A stretch of 43,504 bases of DNA from contig CAKZHP010000126.1 of assembly GCA_936924635.1 (NCBI GenBank), positions 1-43,504 of the forward strand. The letters are read 5' to 3'. Made by a program: the position numbers and the translations under genes. Positions 15,275 through 25,827 of the stretch are shown piece by piece. Each line of letters starts with the position of its first letter. Within the stretch, counting starts at the first letter, position 1. Below the pieces are notes generated by a model. The model saw nothing but the letters and a program-made list of their open reading frames with translations, did no database searches and was not told the DNA's origin. This DNA comes from an uncultured Propionibacteriaceae bacterium (GTDB lineage: Bacteria > Actinomycetota > Actinomycetes > Propionibacteriales > Propionibacteriaceae).

Positions 15275-15306
15275 GAAGTGATCTGAGTTCGAGGAGTCCG
15301 AGAAAC

Positions 15307-16014
15307 ATGTCTGAGGTCAAGCTCAGCGCCACCACGCGCACAGAGTTCGGCAAGGGCGCTGCCCGCCGCCTGCGCCGCGACCAGCTGGTGCCCGCCGTCC
15401 TGTACGGCCACGGGACCGACCCGGTGCACATCTCCCTGCCGGCCCACCCGACGCAGCTCGCGCTCCGTGTCGCGAACGCCCTGCTGTCGGTGGAGATCGA
15501 CGGCGGCAAGGCGCAGCTCGCGCTGCCGAAGCAGGTGCAGCGCGACCCCGTACGCGGCACCATCGAGCACCTCGACCTGGTGATCGTGCGCCGTGGCGAG
15601 AAGGTCACCGTCGCCGTGCCGCTGGTCACCGAGGGTGAGTACACCAGCGACGTCATGCTGGTCATGGACCAGAACTCGATCACGCTCGAGGTCGAGGCCA
15701 CGAACATCCCGACAGAGATCGTGATCAACGTCGAGGGCATCGAGGTCGGCACCAGCATCTACGCCAAGGACCTGGACCTGCCCGAGGGTGCGGTCTTCCC
15801 GGGCGAGCCCGACGACCTCATGGTCTCGGCTCACGCCGCGCCGACCCAGGAGGAGATCGACGCCGAGCTCGACGCGGCGATCGAGGAGGCCACCGAGGAG
15901 GTCGAGGAGACCGACGAGCCGTCCGGCGAGTCGCTCGACCCCGACCGCAACCTCACCGAGGGCGAGGACGAGTCCGCCGGCGACAAGTCCAACAAGTCGG
16001 ACGACGAGGCGTAA
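15307..16014 (+). CDS. rplY: 50S ribosomal protein L25/general stress protein Ctc
   Basis: L25 binds 5S rRNA in the large subunit. This is the long, two-domain CTC form of 235 residues: the N-terminal beta-barrel domain with RTEFGKGAARRLRRDQLVPAVLYGHG (the 5S-binding face), then the TL5/CTC C-terminal domain starting near residue 100 (KVTVAVPLVTEGE), and a very acidic Glu/Asp-rich tail of about 55 residues that is expected to be disordered. The ATG follows gaggag by 10 bp. The 161-bp gap upstream holds a candidate promoter and structured leader. pth starts 9 bp after the stop, so the two are likely co-transcribed, as in many bacteria. Confidence 0.96.
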   Translation: MSEVKLSATTRTEFGKGAARRLRRDQLVPAVLYGHGTDPVHISLPAHPTQLALRVANALLSVEIDGGKAQLALPKQVQRDPVRGTIEHLDLVIVRRGEKVTVAVPLVTEGEYTSDVMLVMDQNSITLEVEATNIPTEIVINVEGIEVGTSIYAKDLDLPEGAVFPGEPDDLMVSAHAAPTQEEIDAELDAAIEEATEEVEETDEPSGESLDPDRNLTEGEDESAGDKSNKSDDEA

Positions 16015-16023
16015 CCAGCGCGT

Positions 16024-16623
16024 ATGGCCAGCTGGCTTGTGGTGGGGCTCGGGAACCCGGGCCCCACCTACGCATCTCACCGCCACAACGTCGGTGCCAT
16101 GGTCGTGGCGGAGCTCGCCTCCCGCGGCGGCGCGTCGCTGTCGGCGCAGCGGCTGCAGCGGGCGAACACCGCGGACGTACGCATCGGGGCGACCGGCACC
16201 GGCGCTGTCGGCGCCGACACCGAGAAGGTGCTCCTCGCGACGACTCGCACGTACATGAACGACTCCGGTGGCCCCGTCGCCAAGCTCCTCGGGCACTGGA
16301 AGATCGACCCCGCGCACCTGGTGGTGATCCACGACGAGCTGGACATCGACTTCGGTCGCATCCGCGTGAAGCTCGGCGGCGGCGACAACGGCCACAACGG
16401 GCTGAAGTCGATCCGTGGGGCCATCGGCACGGGCGACTTCTACCGCGTCCGTTGGGGGATCGGCCGCCCGCCCGGGCGCCAGGACCCAGCTGACTTCGTG
16501 CTTCAGAGCTTCCCGTCGTCGCAGTCCGACGACGTCGCCGTGGAGGTCTCCCGTGCCGCCGACGCGATCGAGTGCCTGGTCACCCAGGGTCTCGACGCGA
16601 CCCAGCAGCGCTACAACTCCTGA
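16024..16623 (+). CDS. pth: peptidyl-tRNA hydrolase
   Basis: Pth cleaves the ester bond of peptidyl-tRNAs released from stalled ribosomes and is essential in most bacteria. The 199-residue protein has VVGLGNPGPTYASHRHNVG, with the conserved Asn11 and catalytic His21, TRTYMNDSGG around the second active-site Asn, VIHDELDIDFGRIR with the active-site Asp, and GGDNGHNGLKSI. All expected residues are present. ATG at 16024 lies 9 bp after rplY. Its last ~158 bp (from about 16466) are repeated almost exactly at 19252-19409, where only this tail exists. The full copy here appears intact and functional. Confidence 0.97.
   Translation: MASWLVVGLGNPGPTYASHRHNVGAMVVAELASRGGASLSAQRLQRANTADVRIGATGTGAVGADTEKVLLATTRTYMNDSGGPVAKLLGHWKIDPAHLVVIHDELDIDFGRIRVKLGGGDNGHNGLKSIRGAIGTGDFYRVRWGIGRPPGRQDPADFVLQSFPSSQSDDVAVEVSRAADAIECLVTQGLDATQQRYNS
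16466..16623 (+). repeat. left direct repeat flanking the pth-mfd island
   Basis: The 3' part of pth matches 19252-19409 at a constant offset of 2786 bp. From 16473 to the TGA I see only two differences; further left the match fades within about 7 bp. It marks the left border of the inserted segment. Confidence 0.9.
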
Positions 16624-16640
16624 ACCACGATGCGGGGCGG

Positions 16641-16655
16641 CCCGGCACCGCCGGG
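16641..16655 (+). terminator. hairpin after pth
   Basis: CCCGGC-acc-GCCGGG, 17 bp after the pth stop. A near-copy of this hairpin and its flanks (cggcccgg..ccgccgggtc) occurs at 20780-20794 before mfd, suggesting both derive from one ancestral pth-mfd intergenic terminator. Confidence 0.55.
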
Positions 16656-16697
16656 TCCGAACCCAAGCCTCCCCTCTCGGCGCAGGCCCGTGGCGCC

Positions 16698-17375
16698 TCA
16701 GTACGTTGCCCGGCCCCCGCTGAGGTCGTAGATGGCGCCGGTCGAGAAGGAGACCTTGTCTGAGGCGAGCCAGGAGATGAGCTCGGCGACCTCCTCAGGT
16801 TGGCCCACCCGCTTCATCGGGATGAGGCTCGTGATGTGCTCCAGGACCGCAGGGTCGGTGGCGGCGTTGATCGGTGTGGCGATGACGGCCGGGGCGATGG
16901 CGTTGACCAGCACTCCGGTCGTGGCGAGCTCCTTGCCAGCCGACTTAGTGAGTGCGATGACGGCCGCTTTGGAGGCGGAGTAGATGGACAGATTCGGGTT
17001 CCCGTCCTTTCCGGCGATGCTGGCGATGTTGACTACGCGCCCCCAGCCACGCTCAACCATCGAGGGCACCACGGCGCGCATGGCCATGGCCGTCCCGACC
17101 ACGTTCACGTCGAGGACGTGCCTCCAGGCGTCGGCGTCGGTGTCGACCAAAGGGGCGTTTTGACCGACGATCCCCGCGGAGTTGATCAGGATGTCCACAG
17201 GGCCTACGGATGTCACGGCTTCGAGCAGACCAGCCTCATCGCGAACGTCGACATGCAGATCGACGTCGCCCACGAGGTCGAGGGTGATGACGATGATCCC
17301 CTCTGAGCGCAGGCGTCGGGCGGCCGCGGCGCCCAGGCCGCTGCCGCCGCCGGTAACGAGTGCAGTTCTGGTCAT
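16698..17375 (-). CDS. SDR family NAD(P)-dependent oxidoreductase (FabG-like)
   Basis: The classical short-chain dehydrogenase of 225 residues has the cofactor motif TGGGSGLG near residue 8-15, VDILINSAG (NNAG-equivalent), the catalytic Ser in NIASIAGK, and YSASK (the Y-x-x-x-K pair). It ends with the family-typical DLSGGRATY. ATG at 17375 is clear. Substrate is unknown; C-terminal features resemble FabG-like/sugar or hydroxy-acid dehydrogenases. It is followed on the same strand (upstream in transcription) by a second SDR gene with only 10 bp between them, so both come from one operon. It lies inside the inserted segment between pth and mfd. Confidence 0.92.
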   Translation of the reverse strand: MTRTALVTGGGSGLGAAAARRLRSEGIIVITLDLVGDVDLHVDVRDEAGLLEAVTSVGPVDILINSAGIVGQNAPLVDTDADAWRHVLDVNVVGTAMAMRAVVPSMVERGWGRVVNIASIAGKDGNPNLSIYSASKAAVIALTKSAGKELATTGVLVNAIAPAVIATPINAATDPAVLEHITSLIPMKRVGQPEEVAELISWLASDKVSFSTGAIYDLSGGRATY

Positions 17376-17385
17376 GGCGTTTGGT

Positions 17386-18156
17386 TCACTGCCTAGGGGT
17401 CGGGATGGGGGACGAACTGGTGCGCAGCGAGTGCATGCCGGCGTCGACGTGGAGCAAAGTGCCGGTGATGCCGGATGCACTTGGCGAGGCCAGGCCTGCG
17501 ATCGCGGTGGCGACCTCGTGCGGGGTGATGAGCCTACCGTACGGCTGACGGGCCCGCAGCTGTGCTGCAGCTGCGGCGGGATCGTCGGCCTGGTCGACGA
17601 GTCGCTGTACCCACGGGGTGTCCACGGTGGCGGGGGCGACGGCGTTGACCCGGATTCCCTCAGCGACATGGTCAGCGGCCATGGCGTAGGTGAGGGCGAG
17701 CACAGCACCCTTGGTGGAGCTGTAAAGAGCTCGAGCTGGCAACCCCATTGTGGCGGCGATGGAGCACACATTGACGACGGCGGGGGACGGTGAGCGTCGC
17801 AGGTGCGGCAGGGAGGCGCGGGTGACGCGGGTGATCCCGACGACGTTGACGTCCCAGACGTGGTGCCATTCGTCGTCGTCGTTAGCCGTGATGTCACCGA
17901 CGGCGCCGATGCCCGCGCTGTTGACGACCACGTCGATGCGGTCCCACTGCGCGATCGTTGCAGCCACGGCACGGGAGATGGAGTTGGGATCGGTCACGTC
18001 TGCGGACAGGGCGAGTGTTCCGGGTCCAGCGGTGTGTGGTGCGCGGTCGAGGACGGCGATGTGGGCGCCTCGGTCGGCGAGGACTTGCGCGGTGGCGGCG
18101 CCAATCCCGCTGGCACCCCCCGTGATTAGGGCGACGAGCCCGTCGAAGTCATGCAT
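17386..18156 (-). CDS. SDR family NAD(P)-dependent oxidoreductase
   Basis: The second SDR is 256 residues. It shows ALITGGASGIGAATA (cofactor binding, residues 9-23), an Asp after the second strand (VLDRA) suggesting NAD preference, ADVTDPN, VVVNSAG, the catalytic Ser in VCSIAAT, YSSTK (Y-x-x-x-K) and VDTPW in the substrate loop. This layout is common among catabolic sugar-acid or polyol dehydrogenases, but the substrate is not assignable. It is first in a two-SDR operon and lies 18 bp after the stop of the truncated enzyme fragment at 18175, so the original operon probably had at least three catabolic genes under the IclR regulator (inference). Confidence 0.92.
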   Translation of the reverse strand: MHDFDGLVALITGGASGIGAATAQVLADRGAHIAVLDRAPHTAGPGTLALSADVTDPNSISRAVAATIAQWDRIDVVVNSAGIGAVGDITANDDDEWHHVWDVNVVGITRVTRASLPHLRRSPSPAVVNVCSIAATMGLPARALYSSTKGAVLALTYAMAADHVAEGIRVNAVAPATVDTPWVQRLVDQADDPAAAAAQLRARQPYGRLITPHEVATAIAGLASPSASGITGTLLHVDAGMHSLRTSSSPIPTPRQ

Positions 18157-18174
18157 GTGACCTCCGTTGGTGCG

Positions 18175-18435
18175 TCAGCGAGACAGAGTGCGGTGAGTGT
18201 CGATGATCTCACCGTCTCTGACGTAGTGGACGGTCTGACACCCCGCGAAGGCGGTGCAGACGTGGTTGGGGATGAGTGTGACGCGGTCACCGACGCGAAG
18301 GTCGGTGGCCGGCTGAGGCCACTTGACGCCGGCTTCGACTTCGTCGATCAGGGTCGGCTGCGGATGGAGGGCGACGACGCCGAGCGTGTCGTAGCCGCGG
18401 TTCGCCACGGTGACGGACATGGCTCGGCCGTTCAT
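18175..18435 (-). pseudogene. C-terminal remnant of D-threonine aldolase/D-serine deaminase-like enzyme
   Basis: An 86-residue reading frame ends like the DSD1/D-threonine-aldolase-type (alanine racemase fold, PLP-dependent) family: a beta-rich C-terminal domain with LRVGDRVTLIPNHVC, the His-x-Cys zinc ligands of that family, then VHYVRDGEIIDT. The PLP barrel and its lysine (about 280 residues) are missing. Upstream the sequence runs straight into an IclR C-terminal domain on the other strand, so the gene was cut by a deletion. Family identification rests on the short zinc-site motif and is moderately sure; that it is truncated is clear if so. It is unlikely to be functional. Confidence 0.6.
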
Positions 18436-19042
18436 GGAGCAGGTGACCGCCCAGCTGGGGGAAGTAGTGCAACTGGCGCAGCTCGAGAGGTCCCACGTGG
18501 TCTACCTCGCGATCACGCAGCCCCGGACCGCGATGCGTCTCATGTCTGCGGTGGGGCTCGAACTCGACGCTCATGCCACCGCCACCGGCAAGGCGCTCTT
18601 GGCGACACTCCCTACCGACGAGGTGGCGCGCCGTCTCGGCGACGGTCCGCTGACACGCCACACGGACGCGACGATCACCGATGTCGACGCCCTGCTGCAC
18701 GTCCTCGAGCAGGTGAGGCGCGACGGGTACGCGATCGACGACGAGGAGTACATCAGCGGATGCAGGTGCGTGGCGGTCCCCCTGACCTCGATGTCTGAGA
18801 TGGGCATCCACACCGCCGTGTCGATCACGGCGCCCACATCTCGCACGGCGATTGACTGGCCTCGGGAGGAACTTAAGACCCTGAGGCCGATGATTGCAGT
18901 AATGCGCCAGCGGCTGGGTCTGGGCCGGGGGAAGCAAGCCGGGGAGGGCGCTCGGCCTTCGTCCCCGGCGCCGTCGGGCCCGCCGTCGAGCGCTAGCGCG
19001 CCGGGCGTCGGCAGACATCGCGTCGGCAGGGCTGCCGACTAG
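18410..19042 (+). pseudogene. IclR-family regulator lacking its DNA-binding domain
   Basis: The frame encodes the IclR effector-binding (GAF-like) domain: PFMEQVTAQLGEVVQLA, then HATATGKALLA, DEEYISGCRCVAVPL and VSITAPTSR are typical signature blocks. It ends in a low-complexity Ser/Pro/Arg tail. The N-terminal winged helix-turn-helix (about 80 residues) is absent; the first residues overlap the other-strand enzyme remnant. In an intact cluster the two genes would be divergent, so one deletion of both promoters and N-termini explains both fragments. A short effector-only protein could still be made from an ATG near 18410, but repression of DNA is not expected. Confidence 0.7.
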
Positions 19043-19072
19043 TCACGGCGCCCACCAGAGTCGGGCCGCGAA

Positions 19073-19251
19073 GTGACAGTTGAGGGGCTGCTGGCGGTGA
19101 TCACCTCAGACAGGGTGGTTGGGCACTATGTCGACGACGCCGCCCGGGGTGTGCAGGCGCTCGACATCACTGGTCCGCCGTCGGCGCGCCCATTGGTGGC
19201 CGGTGTGCTCGCCGGGGTCGCGTCCGTTGCTGCTGGTGACCAGCACCTACC
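19073..19251 (+). pseudogene. diverged 5' fragment of a second mfd
   Basis: About 180 bp matching the start of the intact mfd at 20861-21038. Over the first 144 bp I count 29 differences (about 80% identity). The start gtgacagtt and the peptide EGLLAVITSDRVVGH align to mfd QGLLEVIASDKVVGH. An extra base near 19215 shifts the frame. The match stops at accagcacctaccg, where the pth 3' duplicate begins. The level of divergence points to another strain or species, not to recent local duplication. Confidence 0.85.
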
Positions 19252-19409
19252 GCCGGTCCGGGCGTCAGGACCCAGCTGACTTCGTGCTCCAGAGCTTCCC
19301 GTCGTCGCAGTCCGACGACGTCGCCGTGGAGGTCTCCCGTGCCGCCGACGCGATCGAGTGCCTGGTCACCCAGGGTCTCGACGCGACCCAGCAGCGCTAC
19401 AACTCCTGA
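19252..19409 (+). pseudogene. duplicate 3' end of pth (right direct repeat)
   Basis: Near-identical copy of 16466-16623 including the stop codon; it encodes only the last ~48 residues of peptidyl-tRNA hydrolase (from RQDPADFVLQSF to RYNS). It is joined in front to the mfd 5' fragment. It has no start signals of its own and cannot make an active enzyme. It is the right border of the inserted segment; native sequence (VOC and AraC genes) resumes after it. Confidence 0.92.
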
Positions 19410-19430
19410 CGGCCTGCCAGCACCGGCGCG

Positions 19431-19826
19431 TCACTCGCCGGGGTAGGAGTCGATGTTCCAGTGATTGCCCTCGGGGTCGCGGATCAGTCCGCTGCGGCCT
19501 CCGTACGGGTTCTCTCTGATCTCCTGCGCCAGGGTGCCGCCGGCCTGGAGGGCTCGCTGGATGGTGGCGTCCACCTCGGCGTCGCTCGCCACCACGAGGT
19601 TGGCCGACTGCTGGCCGACGGTCGGGCCGGGGTGCATGCACGGTTGTACGGACCCGAGCATCACGCCGCCGTTGTCACGCCACTGCAGCTGGGCGTGCTG
19701 GACGATCGACGGGTCCTGCTCGTCGCGTACGACGAGACGCTCGGTGAAGCCGAGCGCGCGGAGGAACGCCAGGGCCTGGTCGGCGTCCTGGTAGCGGAAG
19801 GTGGCGTAGAGCTGTGGTGTGGTCAT
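19431..19826 (-). CDS. VOC family protein (glyoxalase/bleomycin-resistance fold)
   Basis: A 131-residue protein with two beta-alpha-beta-beta-beta modules typical of vicinal-oxygen-chelate proteins: FRYQDADQALAFLRALGF at the start, IVQHAQLQW with a likely metal-side His, VASDAEVDATIQRALQAGG in the second module and the C-terminal hallmark GLIRDPEGNHWNI. Specific activity is unknown; stand-alone VOC proteins of this type are often linked to detoxification or antibiotic tolerance. It lies 51 bp downstream of an AraC regulator on the same strand, so it may be its target or co-transcribed. It follows the pth 3' duplicate tail-to-tail, 21 bp apart. Confidence 0.9.
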   Translation of the reverse strand: MTTPQLYATFRYQDADQALAFLRALGFTERLVVRDEQDPSIVQHAQLQWRDNGGVMLGSVQPCMHPGPTVGQQSANLVVASDAEVDATIQRALQAGGTLAQEIRENPYGGRSGLIRDPEGNHWNIDSYPGE

Positions 19827-19877
19827 GCCGCCATCCTGGACCCGCGCCAGGGACCGGTCTTGGACGAATGGGAGAGC

Positions 19878-20654
19878 TCAGTCGTAGGCCCCGTCGGCAA
19901 GCGTGGCCAGGGGTGAGAGGCCAGCGAGACGACGCCACTCCCGGTTGAGGTGGGGCTGGTCGGCGTACCCGGCGGCGTACGCCACCTCAGCCAGCGGCAT
20001 CCCACCGCCCGCCAGCACCCGGGCATGGGTGAACCTCGCCACCTGGGCCGCCGCCTTCGGCGTCACGCCGAGCTCGGTCGAGAACCGGGCCGACAGATGC
20101 CGGCGCGACCAACCGACGTGCTCGGCGAGGTCGGCGACCCGCACCTCCCCGCGAGCCGTCTGGATGACCCGCCACGCCTCGGCGACCTCGGGCGAGATGG
20201 CCGGGCCGGCTGCCCGGGCAAGACGGCTCAGCAGCAGGGCTTCGGCGCGGTCCAGTCGCTCAGGCCAGGGAGCGTCGGCCAGGGCGGCATACGCACTGTC
20301 GCCCCACCCCAGGTCGGAGCCGTGGACGATGGTCTCGCTGAGAGCTCCCGGTGGCAGGCCGAAGATGCGGGCGGCGCCGGCCGGGGTCAGGGAGAGCTGG
20401 ACACCCCGCTGCCTGCCGTGGGTCTCGATGAGCGACGGGCGGGTGTGCAGGCCGCCGACGAGCAGCCAGTAGTCGTCGCGGGCCGGGTCGTCGAGCCAAC
20501 CGCAGTCGACGGGGTCGTCGAACGACCAGATCACGGTGACCGTGGGGGAGGGGAGACCGTGATGGGTCGGCGGTGAGTCGGGGTGGTCGTACGCCACCAG
20601 GCTCACCACGTACGGGGCGAGTGGGGGATGTACGGGCCGGGACCACGACGGCAT
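19878..20654 (-). CDS. AraC family transcriptional regulator
   Basis: The 258-residue regulator has an N-terminal cupin-like sensor region (to about residue 145) and a C-terminal AraC/XylS double helix-turn-helix: VADLAEHVGWSRRHLSARFSTELGVTPKAAAQVARFTHA, then PLAEVAYAAGYADQPHLNREWRRLAGLSP, the signature second motif. Start ATG at 20654. It probably drives the downstream VOC gene (51 bp away). The spacing to the divergent mfd gene is about 206 bp, which holds a hairpin and the mfd promoter and no other gene. Confidence 0.9.
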   Translation of the reverse strand: MPSWSRPVHPPLAPYVVSLVAYDHPDSPPTHHGLPSPTVTVIWSFDDPVDCGWLDDPARDDYWLLVGGLHTRPSLIETHGRQRGVQLSLTPAGAARIFGLPPGALSETIVHGSDLGWGDSAYAALADAPWPERLDRAEALLLSRLARAAGPAISPEVAEAWRVIQTARGEVRVADLAEHVGWSRRHLSARFSTELGVTPKAAAQVARFTHARVLAGGGMPLAEVAYAAGYADQPHLNREWRRLAGLSPLATLADGAYD

Positions 20655-20847
20655 GGTCGCAGGGTAGTCACTCGGGCCCGCCTGGCAGCAGACCGAACCA
20701 TTCAGCGGTGCTGGGGGACCACCGCCCCGTAGGCCACGGTTCGGGGCGGGTCTGCGACGGCATGGTTCGCGAGGGGCGGCCCGGTGCCGCCGGGTCGCCG
20801 GTGCCCACCCACCAGGGGCCCCGCCAAGAACTGTCAGTGGCGGCTTG

Positions 20848-20853
20848 TAGGGT
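20848..20853 (+). promoter_or_regulatory. candidate -10 box for a leaderless mfd mRNA
   Basis: TAGGGT ends 7 bp before the mfd GTG at 20861, the spacing expected when transcription begins at the start codon. No SD is present, which fits a leaderless message. The diverged mfd copy at 19073 lacks this box. Confidence 0.45.
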
Positions 20854-20860
20854 CTCCGGC

Positions 20861-24448
<3,588 letters not shown>

Positions 24449-24483
24449 GCTTCCCGAGACTCCGAACCGAAGGACGGACCCCT

Positions 24484-25005
24484 GTGAGAACCCTGCGTGC
24501 CGCGCTCACTGCCCTCGCGATGATCGTCGCTGTCGCCCTCAGCGGCTGCGCCGCCGGTGCCGGTGCGCCGGGCACTGCCGCCGTCGTCGACGGGAGGTCC
24601 ATCTCGCAGGCACACCTGGACCGGCTGGTCCGGGTCACCGGTCCGTACCTCAACACCCCGCCGGCTGAGCTCACCAACCTGCTCCTGCAGGTTCTCATCG
24701 CCGACAAGCTGAGCGACAAGGCGGTCGCGACCAAGGGTCTGACGATCTCGCAGGAGGAGATCGACAAGCAGATCGCCTCGTCGCCGCTGCGGGCCCTGGC
24801 GCAGGACCCGGAGGCGCGTGAGGTCGCTCAGGCCGTGGGCCGCTGGAAGGTGGTCACCGGCCGCCTGTCCGACGACGACCAGGTCTCGCTGGTTCAGGGG
24901 ACCCCGATCGTGGTCGATCCCCGCTACGGCACCTGGAACCCGAAGGAGTTCGGCATCACCCCAGGCAACGGCTCCCTCTCCCAGCTTGCCTCACCGCGCC
25001 AGTGA
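24484..25005 (+). CDS. SurA N-terminal-like lipoprotein
   Basis: The GTG at 24484 gives a lipoprotein signal peptide with lipobox L-S-G-C (Cys near residue 22). After the Cys comes VVDGRSISQAHLDRLV, then a helical region (LLLQVLIADKLSDKAVATKGLTISQEEIDKQI) of the kind found in the N-terminal chaperone part of SurA/PrsA-type foldases. There is no parvulin PPIase domain; the 173-residue protein ends with a short loop-rich tail. It sits 35 bp after mfd and its stop overlaps the mazG start (GTGA), an arrangement I associate with actinomycetes. A role as a periplasmic/exterior chaperone is inference. Confidence 0.8.
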   Translation: MRTLRAALTALAMIVAVALSGCAAGAGAPGTAAVVDGRSISQAHLDRLVRVTGPYLNTPPAELTNLLLQVLIADKLSDKAVATKGLTISQEEIDKQIASSPLRALAQDPEAREVAQAVGRWKVVTGRLSDDDQVSLVQGTPIVVDPRYGTWNPKEFGITPGNGSLSQLASPRQ

Positions 25006-25622
25006 CCGGCGAGCTGCGTCGCCTCGGGGAGGTGATGCACACCCTGCGCGCACAGTGCCCGTGGGATGCGGAGCAGACCCACACCTCGCTGCTGCGCTAC
25101 CTCGTCGAGGAGACCGCGGAGGTCGTCGACGCCGTCGAGACCGGCACCGATGCTGACCTCCGCGAAGAGCTCGGCGACCTGCTGCTGCAGGTGTTCTTCC
25201 ACGCGGAGATCGCGGGGGAACGGGGCGCGTTCACGATCGACGACGTCGCTCGCGGCATCGCCGACAAGCTCGTCGAGCGCCATCCGTACGTCTTCTCCGA
25301 CGCCGAGGTCCCAGGTGACCTGAACCAGTCCTGGGAGCAGAACAAGCGAGCCCAGAAGCGCCGCAGCAGTGCCCTGGACGGCATCCCGGCGAGTCTCCCC
25401 GTGCTCGCGCGGGCGGACAAGGTCATCGGCCGCGCCCGGGTCCACGGCGTCGAGGTCGGCCTGCCGACCGACCCGCTGAGCCCCGAGGCGTACGGCACCG
25501 AGGTGCTCGCCCTCACCGCACGGGCGCAGGCGGCCGGCGTCGACCCGGAGCAGGCGCTGCGCGCCGCCCTGCGGGAGCTGGAGGGCGAGGTCCGGGCGGC
25601 GGAGGGGCAGCCGCGCTCCTAG
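25002..25622 (+). CDS. mazG: MazG family nucleoside triphosphate pyrophosphohydrolase
   Basis: MazG proteins hydrolyse (d)NTPs to NMP and PPi, cleaning the nucleotide pool and, in some species, acting in stress responses. The 206-residue form has CPWDAEQTH, then the metal-binding E-E-T-A-E (about 36-40) and E-E-L-G-D-L-L-L-Q motifs, and the DEPGDLNQ-like segment VPGDLNQSWEQNK. This is the short single-domain actinobacterial type, not the two-domain E. coli protein. The GTG overlaps the stop of the lipoprotein gene. Eno follows after a 205-bp gap that contains a hairpin and probably the eno promoter. Confidence 0.94.
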   Translation: MTGELRRLGEVMHTLRAQCPWDAEQTHTSLLRYLVEETAEVVDAVETGTDADLREELGDLLLQVFFHAEIAGERGAFTIDDVARGIADKLVERHPYVFSDAEVPGDLNQSWEQNKRAQKRRSSALDGIPASLPVLARADKVIGRARVHGVEVGLPTDPLSPEAYGTEVLALTARAQAAGVDPEQALRAALRELEGEVRAAEGQPRS

Positions 25623-25638
25623 CCCGGGCGCGCTGCCG

Positions 25639-25661
25639 GTACGCCCCCGACGCAGGCGTAC
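25639..25661 (+). terminator. hairpin after mazG
   Basis: GTACGCC pairs with GGCGTAC across a 9-nt loop, 17 bp after the mazG stop; no T-run follows. The rest of the gap to eno shows TAGGCT at 25786-25791 as a possible eno -10. Confidence 0.45.
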
Positions 25662-25827
25662 GGGCCGTAAATCTCTCTCCGACGGCCTCGGCAACCTGGA
25701 GCGGGCGCTGGCAGGCTCCGGCCGCGAGCCGCAGTGGGGGGTGTCCTGATCGGTGGGTCAGCCCGGGGGCGAGGGTGGACACGGATAGGCTGAGGGCGAC
25801 TCATCCGATCCGATCGAAAGGCTCATC

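Larger units (their letters stand above)
16624..19409. mobile_element. 2.79-kb inserted segment between pth and its 3' duplicate
   Basis: This segment plus one pth 3' repeat makes exactly one 2786-bp period. It carries a hairpin, two complete minus-strand SDR genes, the tail of a D-amino-acid-enzyme-like gene, an IclR tail, a diverged mfd 5' fragment and a second pth 3' end. There is no transposase, integrase or terminal inverted repeat, so it is not a classical transposon. Direct repeats of a resident gene fragment suggest homologous (single-crossover-like) integration of foreign DNA (inference). Confidence 0.6.

Noticed and set aside
16624..19409. Insertion sequence or integron
   Set aside because: No transposase or integrase frame, no terminal inverted repeats and no attC-like sites; borders are duplicated fragments of housekeeping genes instead.
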